Positions 1-8,064 of a stretch of DNA of 64,000 bases are shown here, one piece after another. The DNA lies in NCBI RefSeq assembly GCF_041022165.1, contig NZ_CP163302.1, forward strand, positions 682,001 through 746,000. Direction: 5' to 3'. The notes under the pieces were generated by a model. That model was not told where the DNA came from. It saw only the letters and a list, made by a program, of their open reading frames with translations, and did no database searches. How positions within the stretch are numbered: position 1 is the stretch's first letter; each line of letters starts with the position of its first letter. The translations under genes were made by a program, and so were the position numbers. The stretch comes from Sinomonas sp. P10A9 (GTDB taxonomy: Bacteria; Actinomycetota; Actinomycetes; Actinomycetales; Micrococcaceae).

Positions 1-1
1 C

Positions 2-736
2 GACTACCGCAACGTCATCATCTTCACGGCGGTGTTCCTCGTCCTCGCGATCGTCGGCGGACTCGTCGCCGCACTCTTCATCCACCACGTGGCGATCGGC
101 AAGAGCCTGTTCCGAACGGTCTTCCTGCTGCCCTACGCCCTCTCGTTCATCGTCACCGGCGTCGTATGGCGCTGGATCTTCGCCCCGTCCACCGGGATCA
201 ACGTCTTCCTCAAGGCGATCGGGATCCAGAACCCGCCCGGGTGGACCACCGACCCCAGCATCGTGGGCGCGGTCAACAGCATCGATATCGGCAGCCCGCT
301 GAAGATCCAGCTCGGGATCCCCGTCGCGCTCCTTCCCATCATCTTCGCCGCAGCGTGGCAGCTCGTCGGCTTCGCCATGGCCATGTACCTCGCGGGACTC
401 GCCTCGATCCCCGAGGAACACCTCGAGGCCGCCAGCGTAGACGGCGCCAACGCGTGGCAGCGCCTTCGCCACATCGTGCTTCCCCAGCTGTGGCCCTCGA
501 CCATCACCTGCTTCGTGCTCCTCCTGCACGTCGCGCTCAAGATCTTCGACCTCGTCGTCGCCATGTCCGGCTCGGGCCCCGGCTTCGTCACCGACGTGCC
601 CGGTATCTACATCTACAACTACCTCACCAGCCGCTATGACAAGGCCTCCGCCATGGCGCTCATCCTCCTCGGCCTCACGCTGCTGGTCGTCGTCCCCTAC
701 CTCATCCGCGGGTACCGCCGCGAGCGAAAGGCCTAG
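2..736 (+). CDS. ABC sugar transporter permease (MalF-like, CUT1), 5' partial
   Basis: Integral membrane subunit of a carbohydrate importer. The frame is open from base 2, so the true start lies left of the window; a GTG at 32 is only an internal candidate. At least five hydrophobic segments are visible. The cytoplasmic EAA loop that docks on the ATPase is present (EEHLEAASVDGANAWQRLRH, around base 415-475), and the protein ends in a basic tail (RGYRRERKA). It stops 2 bp before the second permease at 739, so the two are co-transcribed. The downstream KDG kinase and KDPG aldolase suggest a sugar or sugar-acid substrate. No ATPase is encoded here; actinobacterial CUT1 systems often share one MsiK-type ATPase. 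Confidence 0.9.
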   Translation, partial: DYRNVIIFTAVFLVLAIVGGLVAALFIHHVAIGKSLFRTVFLLPYALSFIVTGVVWRWIFAPSTGINVFLKAIGIQNPPGWTTDPSIVGAVNSIDIGSPLKIQLGIPVALLPIIFAAAWQLVGFAMAMYLAGLASIPEEHLEAASVDGANAWQRLRHIVLPQLWPSTITCFVLLLHVALKIFDLVVAMSGSGPGFVTDVPGIYIYNYLTSRYDKASAMALILLGLTLLVVVPYLIRGYRRERKA

Positions 737-738
737 CC

Positions 739-1674
739 ATGAGCGTCCAATCCGCCAAGTACGCCTCCAAGTCGGCGATCGGAGTGTCCCGGGTCCGGCG
801 ACCGAAGGAAGGCGCAGGGTTCGGCCCGCCCAGAAAGGCTGCGTCGGCCCGCAGGTTCTCCCGGCCAACGACCTGGGGCGGCTGGGCCATCCTTGCAGTC
901 TGCTGCATAGCCGCCGCGTTCATGCTCGTCCCCGTTTACGTCATCATCGCCACTGCGCTGTCGGGGGGCACGAGCGCACCGTCATTCTTCCTCGCCTTCC
1001 CCGACAGGCCCAGCCTCGACGCCTTCAAGGGTGCCTGGCAGCAGCTCCACGGATCGCTGATCAACTCCCTCCAGATCACCGTCCCCGCCGCGGCCATCTC
1101 GTGCCTCATCGGCTCCCTGAACGGCTACCTTCTCTCGAAGTTCCCGTTCCGCGGATCCAACGCCCTGTTCACGATCCTGTTGGTGGGCATGTTCATCCCG
1201 TTCCAGGCCGTCATCATCCCGGTGTTCCAGTTCCTGAACATGCTCCACCTGCAGGGGAGCATCCTCGGGGTGACCATCGTGCACATCATCTACGGCATCC
1301 CCATCACGACGCTCATCTTCCGCAACTACTACGAGGGCATCCCGAGCGCGATCGTCGAAGCTGCCGCGATCGACGGTGCGGGGATCTGGAAGACCTTCAC
1401 ACACGTCATGCTCCCGCTCTCGATGCCGGGGTTCGTGGTGGCGGCGATCTTCCAGATCACAAACATCTGGAACGACTTCCTCTTCGGCTTCATCCTCACG
1501 TCGCCCGCGGCGTGGCCAGCCACCGTCAGCCTCAACAACATGATCGGCACCACCACCGTCAACTACGCACAGCTCATGGCAGGTGCCGTGCTCGTCGCCG
1601 CGCCGACGGTCCTCGTGTACCTCTTCCTCGGCCGGTACTTCGTCAGGGGACTCACGGCGGGATCCGTCAAATGA
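739..1674 (+). CDS. ABC sugar transporter permease (MalG-like, CUT1)
   Basis: Second membrane subunit of the same importer, 311 aa. The N-terminus is unusually long and basic (about 50 residues) before the first membrane helix (around residues 50-75). It is followed by five more hydrophobic segments and the EAA motif IVEAAAIDGAGIWKTFTHVM in the penultimate loop. The stop overlaps the next start in an ATGA tetranucleotide at 1671-1674, implying translational coupling with the sugar-acid kinase. The substrate is not readable from the sequence; the catabolic genes behind it suggest a hexose, hexonate or uronate. Confidence 0.92.
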   Translation: MSVQSAKYASKSAIGVSRVRRPKEGAGFGPPRKAASARRFSRPTTWGGWAILAVCCIAAAFMLVPVYVIIATALSGGTSAPSFFLAFPDRPSLDAFKGAWQQLHGSLINSLQITVPAAAISCLIGSLNGYLLSKFPFRGSNALFTILLVGMFIPFQAVIIPVFQFLNMLHLQGSILGVTIVHIIYGIPITTLIFRNYYEGIPSAIVEAAAIDGAGIWKTFTHVMLPLSMPGFVVAAIFQITNIWNDFLFGFILTSPAAWPATVSLNNMIGTTTVNYAQLMAGAVLVAAPTVLVYLFLGRYFVRGLTAGSVK

Positions 1675-2639
1675 CTGCGCCACCGTTCGCAGGAGCGAGC
1701 AGAGTCGTGTGCGTCGGCGAGACCATGGCCGTCCTCGCTCCCACAAGCTCCGTCTCGCTCGAGTTCGCCGAGGAATGCATGCTCGGGATCGGGGGGGCAG
1801 AGTCCAACGTGGCTGCACAGCTCGCCGAGCTTGGCCTAACGGCAGTTTGGGCCGGACGCGTCGGATCCGACCCGTTCGGCCAGCGGGTGCTCCGGGTCCT
1901 GTCCGAACGAGGCGTGGACGTCTCGCTCGCCGAAGTCGACGCCTCGGCTCCCACGGCCGTCTACTTCAAGGAGCCGGACACCGGCACCGGAGCGCGGACC
2001 CTCTACTACCGCGCAGGCTCCGCAGCCTCTCTCATGGGCCCCGAGGCTATCCGTCGGTGGAGTCTCGACTCCGCCCCGTGGGTTCACATCTCAGGCATCA
2101 CCGCAGCGCTCTCGGCGACGTGCCGCGCACTCTTGGAGGCTGTGCTCGACCAGCGCGCAGCAGCCGGGCTGCCGACGTCATTCGACGTCAACTATCGCCC
2201 GGCGCTGTGGGCGCCCGCAGAAGCCGGACCGGTCCTGCTCGAACTGGCGAGCCGGGCCACAGTCGTCCTCGTAGGCCTGGACGAAGCTCAAACCCTATGG
2301 GGATGCATGACGGTCGAGGACGTCGCCGAGGTCCTGCCGGAGCCTGGCCACCTCGTCGTGAAGGACGGCGCGGTCGAGGCCATCGAATACGTTCGTCCCT
2401 CTGGCGGGCCCAGAGCGGCGTACCGGGTGCCCGCCCGACAGGTGGACGTCGTGGAACCCGTGGGAGCCGGCGACGCGTTCGCCGCTGGCTTTCTCGCTGG
2501 CTTTATCTGCGGCACGCACCCAGCAGACAGGCTCAGCCTGGGCCACGCCCTCGCCGCCTGGACCCTCGGCGGCCGAGGCGACTTCAGGCCGGGACACGGT
2601 CTCACAGCACCAGGACCGGCCCGCTCCGGGGCCAGCTGA
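1671..2639 (+). CDS. kdgK: PfkB-family sugar kinase, probable 2-keto-3-deoxygluconate kinase
   Basis: Ribokinase/PfkB-fold kinase, 322 aa, expected to phosphorylate 2-keto-3-deoxygluconate to KDPG with ATP. It has the N-terminal GETMAVL strand, the substrate-side GGAESNVAAQLAELG motif and the C-terminal catalytic PfkB signature EPVGAGDAFAAGFLAGF, whose Asp is the catalytic base. The start chosen is the ATG overlapping the permease stop (ATGA); the frame is also open upstream of it, but that part shadows the permease genes. The KDG specificity is inferred from the KDPG aldolase at 4520; other ketose kinases of the family look alike. Confidence 0.85.
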   Translation: MTAPPFAGASRVVCVGETMAVLAPTSSVSLEFAEECMLGIGGAESNVAAQLAELGLTAVWAGRVGSDPFGQRVLRVLSERGVDVSLAEVDASAPTAVYFKEPDTGTGARTLYYRAGSAASLMGPEAIRRWSLDSAPWVHISGITAALSATCRALLEAVLDQRAAAGLPTSFDVNYRPALWAPAEAGPVLLELASRATVVLVGLDEAQTLWGCMTVEDVAEVLPEPGHLVVKDGAVEAIEYVRPSGGPRAAYRVPARQVDVVEPVGAGDAFAAGFLAGFICGTHPADRLSLGHALAAWTLGGRGDFRPGHGLTAPGPARSGAS

Positions 2640-2651
2640 CCAAGGAAGCCC

Positions 2652-2867
2652 ATGATCGAAAACACCACTCCGCGCCAGCGGAGACGCGGGGGCACATTGC
2701 CTGACCGCGATTCCGTCGTGGCCAGCGGCCGCTGTCGGCCATCACGACGTTGCACCATCGCCTTCGGACCGCCCTCTTGCCAGGCCCGCCCGCGCTGGCG
2801 GCCACGTCAGAACTCGATCTCACCGCGGTCAACGAAGGACAAGAAAAATGCCTGTAGAAGAATTTGA
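2652..2867 (+). CDS. Small open frame or gene remnant between kdgK and the GMC oxidoreductase gene
   Basis: A 71-codon frame starting with ATG 7 bases after a reasonable ribosome site (AAGGAAG) and overlapping the next gene by 20 bp. The product is Arg/Pro-rich and resembles no family I know. A second frame (about 2704-2859) is also open with GC-rich third positions, so the 208-bp spacer may be a decayed gene rather than a functional small protein. Low confidence that it is translated. Confidence 0.2.
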   Translation: MIENTTPRQRRRGGTLPDRDSVVASGRCRPSRRCTIAFGPPSCQARPRWRPRQNSISPRSTKDKKNACRRI

Positions 2868-4452
2868 TTATGTCATCGTCGGGGCTGGCGCCGCAGGGTG
2901 CGCTGTAGCCGAACGGCTCGCCGAGGATCCCGGAACGAGGGTCCTGCTCCTGGAAGCAGGAGGACCCGACAAATCGTTCCTGATCCACATTCCTGTCGGA
3001 TTCACGAAGCTCACCGGCCCCCGCTACAACTGGGGCTTTGAGACAGTCCCGCAGCCCCAGCTGAACAACCGCGAGATGTGGTACCCGCAGGGGCGCACCG
3101 TCGGCGGCAGCACATCGATCAACGCGATGATCTACATCCGCGGGAACAAGTACGACTACGAGCGCTGGGCCGGGCTCGGCAACGACCAGTGGGGCTACGA
3201 ACAGGTGCTGCCGTTCTTCAAGAAGGCAGAGCACAACGAACGGCTCGGAGGCAAGTACCACGGCATCGACGGCGCGATGAACGTCACCGAGCAGGTGCAG
3301 CACAACGAGCTCAGCAAGGCGTTCGTGCGCGCCGCGCAGGAACTCGGGCTCCAGATCAACGCCGACTTCAACGGAGTGTCGCAGGATGGCGTCGGCTACT
3401 ACGACGTGACCCAGCGGAACGCGAGGCGCGAGAGTGCCTCGACCGCATACCTGCGGCGAAATCGCAGACGGGCAAACCTCACGGTCCGCCCCAACAGCCT
3501 CGCAACGAAGGTCTTGATCGAGAATGGCCGGGCTACAGGGATCGACTACACCTGCAACGGCCGGCCGCAGACTGTCCGGGCCCGCCGCGAGGTGGTGCTC
3601 TCAAGCGGTGCGGTGAACAGCCCCCGCCTGCTCCTGCTCTCGGGAATCGGCCCCGCAGACGAACTGCGGTCGCTGGGGATCCCAGTGGTCCATGACCTGC
3701 CGGGTGTGGGCAAGAACTTCCAGGACCACATGGACGTCTATCTGACAGCCGAGACAGCCCCTGTCAGCTACAACCGCTCGGACCGGCCGGTTCCGGCAAC
3801 GCTTGCGATGATCCAGTACCTGCTGTACAGGACCGGCCCTATCACCGCGTCCGTGTGCGAAGCCGGCATGTTCGTGCGGAGCAGTGAGTCAGTTCCTGCC
3901 CCGGACATCCAGATGCACTGTCTGCCCGCGTACGTCATCGACCACGGCCGAATCCGCGTGCCCGGACATGGCATGACGATCAACACGTGCAACCTTCGGC
4001 CCAAGAGCGTCGGTTCCGTGACACTACGGTCCTCGGACCCGTCGGTGCCGCCCGCCGTCGACCCGGCATTCCTCACAGACCCCTACGACTGGCAGATCTC
4101 TCTGGAAGGCTTCAAATGGGGTCGAGAGATGATGGCGACCAACGCGTACGCACCCTACCTCAAGAAGGAGCACATGCCAGGGGCTCAGGTGCGAACCGAC
4201 AAGGAGATCCGCGAGTACGTCAAGCAGTGGGCAAAAACGGACTACCACCCTGTGGGCTCATGCAAGATGGGCGCCGACGACATGGCCGTGGTCGACCAGG
4301 AGCTCCGGCTACACGGTCTCGACGGTCTGCGGGTGGTGGATGCATCGATCATGCCAACGCTGATCAGCGGCAACACCCAGGCAACGTCGATCATGATCGG
4401 CGAAAAAGGCGCCCACCACATCCTTCACGGCGCCTCGGCCTTGGTGAAGTGA
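2848..4452 (+). CDS. GMC-family FAD-dependent alcohol/sugar oxidoreductase
   Basis: Glucose-methanol-choline oxidoreductase of 534 aa, typical length for the choline dehydrogenase branch. Near the N-terminus is the FAD-binding dinucleotide fold (IVGAGAAGCAVAERLAEDPG, acidic partner LLLEAG). The GMC signatures follow: GRTVGGSTSINAMIYIRG and GAVNSPRLLLLSGIGP, then the C-terminal catalytic His region YHPVGSCKMG and DASIMPTLISGNTQATSIMI. There is no signal peptide, so it is probably cytoplasmic. Start ATG at 2848 follows GAAGGACAAGAAAA. Placed between a KDG kinase and a KDPG aldolase, it may oxidise the incoming sugar or polyol upstream of the dehydratase step. Choline dehydrogenase is the usual automatic label but is not supported by context. 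Confidence 0.9.
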   Translation: MPVEEFDYVIVGAGAAGCAVAERLAEDPGTRVLLLEAGGPDKSFLIHIPVGFTKLTGPRYNWGFETVPQPQLNNREMWYPQGRTVGGSTSINAMIYIRGNKYDYERWAGLGNDQWGYEQVLPFFKKAEHNERLGGKYHGIDGAMNVTEQVQHNELSKAFVRAAQELGLQINADFNGVSQDGVGYYDVTQRNARRESASTAYLRRNRRRANLTVRPNSLATKVLIENGRATGIDYTCNGRPQTVRARREVVLSSGAVNSPRLLLLSGIGPADELRSLGIPVVHDLPGVGKNFQDHMDVYLTAETAPVSYNRSDRPVPATLAMIQYLLYRTGPITASVCEAGMFVRSSESVPAPDIQMHCLPAYVIDHGRIRVPGHGMTINTCNLRPKSVGSVTLRSSDPSVPPAVDPAFLTDPYDWQISLEGFKWGREMMATNAYAPYLKKEHMPGAQVRTDKEIREYVKQWAKTDYHPVGSCKMGADDMAVVDQELRLHGLDGLRVVDASIMPTLISGNTQATSIMIGEKGAHHILHGASALVK

Positions 4453-4519
4453 CAACTGGACAGATCGATGGCTGACGCCGGACCCAGATCCGAGAGCGTC
4501 AAGCTGATCAAGGAGACTC

Positions 4520-5137
4520 ATGACTGACGAATGGTTTACCGGCGGGTTCTTTGACGTTCCCGTCATCGCTGTGCTGCGCGGCCTCGACCCCGGGGCCACA
4601 GTCGCTTATGCCGAGCGCGCGTGGGCCGCCGGCGTCGAACACGTCGAGGTGCCTATTCAGACCCCGGAGGCCGTCCGAGCCTTGGAAGCCGCAGCGCATG
4701 AAGCTGCCTCATGGGGCAAGTACGTCGGTGCCGGGACCGTTACCACTGTCGAACAGCTCGAGGCAGCAGCCCGGGTGGGCGTTTCGTTCACCGTCTCACC
4801 CGGGCTGAGCGAGGCCATAGTGCGCGAAAGCGCACGACGGGGCATCCCGCACCTCCCGGGAGTCGCTACGGCTAGTGAGATCATGGCCGCCAGACAGCTG
4901 GGACTGACTTGGCTCAAGGCTTTCCCTGCCTCCGAGCTTGGACCGCGGTGGGTCAAAGCCATGCTCGGTCCGTTCCCCGAGGCGAAGTTCGTCGCCACCG
5001 GGGGAATGACCCCGCAGAATGCGTCCCAAATGTTCGAGGCAGGTGCCCGCGTCGTCGGGCTCAGTACCGCTTTCGCGTCAGCACAGGGAATGGCGGAGGC
5101 CGCGGAGCTAATCGTCCGGGCGAACCAGCCGCACTGA
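4520..5137 (+). CDS. eda: 2-keto-3-deoxy-6-phosphogluconate (KDPG) aldolase
   Basis: Class I (Schiff-base) aldolase of 205 aa that splits KDPG into pyruvate and glyceraldehyde-3-phosphate. The catalytic Lys is K133 in WLKAFPAS; the base is E43 in HVEVPIQTPE. The phosphate-binding GAGTVTT and FVATGGMTPQN loops are also present. ATG at 4520 follows an AAGGAG site. It closes the operon: kinase then aldolase give the last two steps of an Entner-Doudoroff-like branch. A 2-keto-3-deoxy-6-phosphogalactonate aldolase is an alternative in the same family. Confidence 0.93.
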   Translation: MTDEWFTGGFFDVPVIAVLRGLDPGATVAYAERAWAAGVEHVEVPIQTPEAVRALEAAAHEAASWGKYVGAGTVTTVEQLEAAARVGVSFTVSPGLSEAIVRESARRGIPHLPGVATASEIMAARQLGLTWLKAFPASELGPRWVKAMLGPFPEAKFVATGGMTPQNASQMFEAGARVVGLSTAFASAQGMAEAAELIVRANQPH

Positions 5138-5392
5138 TTCTGGCAGGGAATGAGCCTCCGGCCCCTTGGACGTGCCTGCGAACACGGCTGGAGACGACTG
5201 TCCTCTCAGGAGGGTCGAGGTATGAAGAGGCGTCGTCAGCAAAGGCTCTGGCGGCGCCTCGCTGTCTTCTATTTGAACTGGCGTCGTGACCCACGGCCTT
5301 TGGCCCGGACGGTGGCGACCTGTTGGGGAGTCCCTACTAGTGGACGGCCTGCGTATCAAGTCCGGTCGGATTCCTTGGCTAGGTCAGCGCGC
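5138..5392. other. Intergenic stretch after the aldolase, no gene seen
   Basis: About 255 bases after eda. Short frames exist but have no ribosome site, no recognisable product and no steady third-position GC bias. No clear hairpin terminator was found. With the broken frame that follows, this begins a remnant-rich island. Confidence 0.4.
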
Positions 5393-5395
5393 TAG

Positions 5396-5679
5396 GTAGC
5401 GAGTGGCGAGCTGTCCGTTCTGGCACACTCGGTTCATGGAGACTGCCGCTGGTTACAGCTCGACGCAGCTGCAGACACGGTTGGCGTGCTGCGACGCGAG
5501 ATCGAGACGGGCGTCCTCGACGATAGCGCCCGCTCAGACGCGTTGGAAGCACGTGCCAACGAGACTACAGGCGGGTCACACCCGCTGACGAGACGCTTGT
5601 CGACGCGCTCCGCGCGCGGTGGCGAGACGACGCCGAGGCATTCGCTCCGGTCTGGTTCGATGACCCTGTCACTGCTTGA
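5396..5679 (+). pseudogene. Probable frameshifted gene remnant, unknown family
   Basis: Two overlapping plus-strand frames with coding-like composition appear to form one broken gene. Frame one runs from 5396 to about 5575 and encodes QLDAAADTVGVLRREIETGV and ALEARANETTGG. Frame two takes over at about 5560-5585 and encodes ADETLVDALRARWRDDAEAF then APVWFDDPVTA, with stop TGA at 5677-5679. The switch lies in the GGGTCACACCCGCTGAC area. I do not recognise the family. The 3' end overlaps the convergent HEAT-like gene by 11 bp. Confidence 0.3.
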
Positions 5680-6292
5680 GCCATTTTCGGATCTTGCGAA
5701 TCTCCCGCGCGGCCTGGTCGCCAAGTCGACTGCCCGCGTCGGTGTGCTTGACCTCCTCGATGTACGGGAGCGCATCGGCCGCGCCGACGACGCGGCGCAG
5801 TGCGGACATGGCGTGAAGGCCAACGTCGCCATCGTGGATCAGTTCGAGGAGGGCGGGGCGCACATCCGACGACTTCTTGAATCGCCCGAGCGCCGCCACC
5901 GGCATCTGTCGTGCGGTCCCATAAGCGCGATTGAGGCACAGGTCGACCAGGCTTGGCAGCCTGTCCATCGTCGCGGCGCTGCCAAGAGCGTCTCCCAGGT
6001 GCCAGGCAGTCGTGGCGTCCTTCTGTGCCCAGTGACGAAATGCCGCAAGCAGTGGATCGAATGCTTGAGGCCGAGCCCATGGCCGTCGCAGGTGACCGGC
6101 GACGGCGCTCACCAGGCGAGGCTCCGTCAGACGGGGAAGCGCTGTCAGGAGCACCGGCATCGCTGCCCGTTCGTCGAAGGCTGAGTCGCCGAAGAACTCG
6201 ACGTTGCTGACGAAGCGTCCGAGTTCGTCGGCCCCGGAGACACCGGCGCGTTCGAGATCTCGACGGAGGGCTTCCCATTCGGAGTCAGGCAT
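5669..6292 (-). CDS. HEAT-repeat-like protein of unknown role
   Basis: A 207-aa soluble, alpha-helical protein. The N-terminus (residues 1-30, MPDSEWEALRRDLERAG) is followed by several about 30-35-residue helix pairs suggestive of HEAT/Armadillo repeats: AAMPVLLTALPRLTEPRLVS, AFDPLLAAFRHWAQKD, SLVDLCLNRAYGTARQ, ALLELIHDGDVGLHAMSALR. It ends in a basic helix (REIRKIRKWLKQ). ATG at 6292 is the natural start; no strong ribosome site was seen. Such proteins are usually interaction scaffolds. The surrounding genes are remnants, so context says little. Confidence 0.6.
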   Translation of the reverse strand: MPDSEWEALRRDLERAGVSGADELGRFVSNVEFFGDSAFDERAAMPVLLTALPRLTEPRLVSAVAGHLRRPWARPQAFDPLLAAFRHWAQKDATTAWHLGDALGSAATMDRLPSLVDLCLNRAYGTARQMPVAALGRFKKSSDVRPALLELIHDGDVGLHAMSALRRVVGAADALPYIEEVKHTDAGSRLGDQAAREIRKIRKWLKQ

Positions 6293-6364
6293 ACCTGCAG
6301 CCTGCCACGAGCTGCACGCAGGGCGTGCTCACGGCGCCTGGACAGCGCGGCCCGCATACCGGGC

Positions 6365-6859
6365 CTAGGGCTCGGCCGCTTTGCCGGCGCGGAGGAACGC
6401 CATCTGGGCGCCGTGCCCGAGCGCTTCCTCGACGGGCGAGGGTGGGCACTCGGGAACAAGCGCGCCGATAGCTCGGCTGCGGGCGCCGAGCAGGTTGACT
6501 CCCAGATCGCGCAGGCGATCCATGACGGCGTTCGGGTGCAGGCGGCCGGCGAGCGGGCTCGGGACCAGCCATGCACTGTCGGGCCCGCCGCCTATGCGCA
6601 GGTTCGGCCGGGCTACGAGGTAGTCCCTAACGAGCGAAGCGAACGGTTCGGGGAGGTCGGTTGGGTGCGTGCCGAGGACGATGCTCAAGCTGTCTTGCGT
6701 CGGATTCGACGTCGTGTGCGAACCCCGAAAACCGTCTGTGGCCTTGGTTGTCGCTACGTTTCTGCAGCTCAGGCCTAGGTTTCGCCTTGTAAGCGGAACA
6801 GTAGGCCGGCCGGTGCCGGATGATCCCGCAGGCGGGGACCGCCGAGGACCTTTCGACAC
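6365..6859 (-). pseudogene. C-terminal fragment of a tyrosine recombinase/integrase-like protein
   Basis: The open frame has 164 codons, but only the last 110 or so look like a protein family: THPTDLPEPFASLVRDYLVA, DSAWLVPSPLAGRLHPNAVM, DRLRDLGVNLLGARSRAIGA and EEALGHGAQMAFLRAGKAAE. These resemble the C-terminal part of actinobacterial integrase-type recombinases (a replicon-wide linker, then helices and an EALGY-like motif). The catalytic Arg-His-Arg-Tyr set is not present, and the N-terminal DNA-binding domain is missing. I read it as a truncated mobile-element relic. Confidence 0.5.
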
Positions 6860-6995
6860 CGTGGGGTCAGCGGTCTGCCTCGCGGACTCGCGCCAGTGCG
6901 CCTACGCCGAGGTCCTGATCGGCCTCCGCAAAGAATACGCGGTGATCGCCAAGGCAGCCGGCTCAATCGGCTGGGACGTCGACTCTCCGCAGTAG
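6813..6995 (+). pseudogene. RES-domain toxin-like fragment
   Basis: A 60-codon frame from GTG at 6813 to TAG at 6995. It contains AVCLADSRQCAYAEVL followed by a helix (IGLRKEYAVIAKAAGSIGWD), resembling the start of RES-domain proteins, where a 'lyLAdspetAyaEvl' strand-helix is typical. RES toxins degrade NAD and normally run 150-200 aa with an antitoxin next door; both the rest of the domain and any antitoxin are absent. It sits head to head with the integrase fragment. Confidence 0.4.
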
Positions 6996-7182
6996 ACGCA
7001 TCGCCCGAGTTTAACGAGGCCATCTGATCCATGGGCCGTCCCGTGTTTGCCCAGTGAGGCGTGCCTGTACTTAGGCGCTCTGATGGTAAACGGCACAGGA
7101 ACACACGCCAAGGGCTTTGGAGGGCCTCGGCCCACGAGCTTGGAGCTGTCGGGGGCCTGCGAAGGTTTCATTTCCTGTTTGA
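6996..7182. other. Spacer after the RES fragment, nothing recognised
   Basis: About 190 bases between the RES-like remnant and the 3' end of the DNA glycosylase gene. Only short frames without start signals are seen. It closes the degraded island. Confidence 0.4.
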
Positions 7183-8037
7183 TCAGCGCAGCGGCTGGCA
7201 GCTGGGGCAGAACCAGATGTCCCGCTCCCGGGTTTCGCCGATGTGGGTTCCAGTGCCGGGGGTCGGCTCGGCCAGAGTGCTGTGCTCGATCCTCGTGCGG
7301 CAGCGGAGGCACGGCTGGCCCGCACGCCCATAGACCCACGTGCTGTTGCGCGGCCCGAATCCGCCCACCGTGTTCCTCGGGCGGGACTTGTTGGCCTCGA
7401 GGAGCCGCTTGGCCGTCGCGATGATGCCGGGCAGGTCCGGCACCCGTCCGACCGGCGTCGCCGGGTGGACTCGCCCGAGGAAGCACACCTCGCAGCGGTA
7501 GATGTTGCCGATCCCCGCGAGGTTCCGCTGGTCGAGCAACGCGAGGCCGACGGCGCGCTCCGGCTGGCGGCGCACGTTCGCCTCGGCACGGGCCGCGTCC
7601 CAATCGGGTCCCAGCAGGTCCGGCCCGAGATGCCCGACGGCGCTGCCCTCCTGCGCTGTCGGGATCACCTCCAGCACACCGAGCGAGAACCCGACGGCGC
7701 TCGTGCCGTCTTCGGCCGTGAGCGCGACCCGGGCCGTGTGGCCGGGCTTGCGCCACCGTTGCCCGGCCGCGTAGACCTGCCAGCTACCCTCCATCGAAAG
7801 GTGGGAGTGGATGCTGAGGCGCCCGGCGTCGTCGTGCTCTTGCTGCGCGCCGGATCCCGGCGGGGCGAGCCGGTGCAGGAGATGCTTGCCGCGGGAGAGG
7901 ACCTCGATCACGGTCCAGCCCGCGAGGTCCAGCGTCGCGAAGGAGGGGACACGGAAGTCGCTCGCGGCGAGGCGCTTTCCCGCGAGGGCGGCGTGCATGG
8001 CCGTGGCGGCCTGGTAGACGTTGTCACCCTCGGGCAT
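7183..8037 (-). CDS. nei: Fpg/Nei-family DNA glycosylase (endonuclease VIII type)
   Basis: Bifunctional base-excision repair glycosylase/AP lyase of 284 aa, expected to remove oxidised pyrimidines. The mature N-terminus is diagnostic: Met is followed by P2-E3 (MPEGDNVYQAA), with the catalytic N-terminal proline and Glu. The beta-hairpin Lys lies in LSRGKHLLHRL. The helix-two-turn-helix region (AVGLALLDQRNLAGIGNIYR) is present, and the C-terminus has a four-cysteine zinc finger (CLRCRTRIEH... WFCPSCQPLR). The 'PEGDNV' form and length match actinobacterial Nei2 rather than Fpg. It lies just downstream of the lhr helicase on the same strand, with only 27 bp between them, so the two may be co-transcribed. 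Confidence 0.93.
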   Translation of the reverse strand: MPEGDNVYQAATAMHAALAGKRLAASDFRVPSFATLDLAGWTVIEVLSRGKHLLHRLAPPGSGAQQEHDDAGRLSIHSHLSMEGSWQVYAAGQRWRKPGHTARVALTAEDGTSAVGFSLGVLEVIPTAQEGSAVGHLGPDLLGPDWDAARAEANVRRQPERAVGLALLDQRNLAGIGNIYRCEVCFLGRVHPATPVGRVPDLPGIIATAKRLLEANKSRPRNTVGGFGPRNSTWVYGRAGQPCLRCRTRIEHSTLAEPTPGTGTHIGETRERDIWFCPSCQPLR

Positions 8038-8064
8038 GGACCGCCCCGCACATCGCCTCTGCCC

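Noticed and set aside
636..1670. Extension of the kdgK frame upstream of 1671
   Set aside because: The upstream part is a shifted-frame shadow of the MalG-like permease; the ATGA overlap at 1671 is the real start.
5486..6184. 232-codon plus-strand frame opposite the HEAT-like gene
   Set aside because: Beyond about 5580 it is the antisense of the HEAT-like gene; only the first part has coding-like composition.
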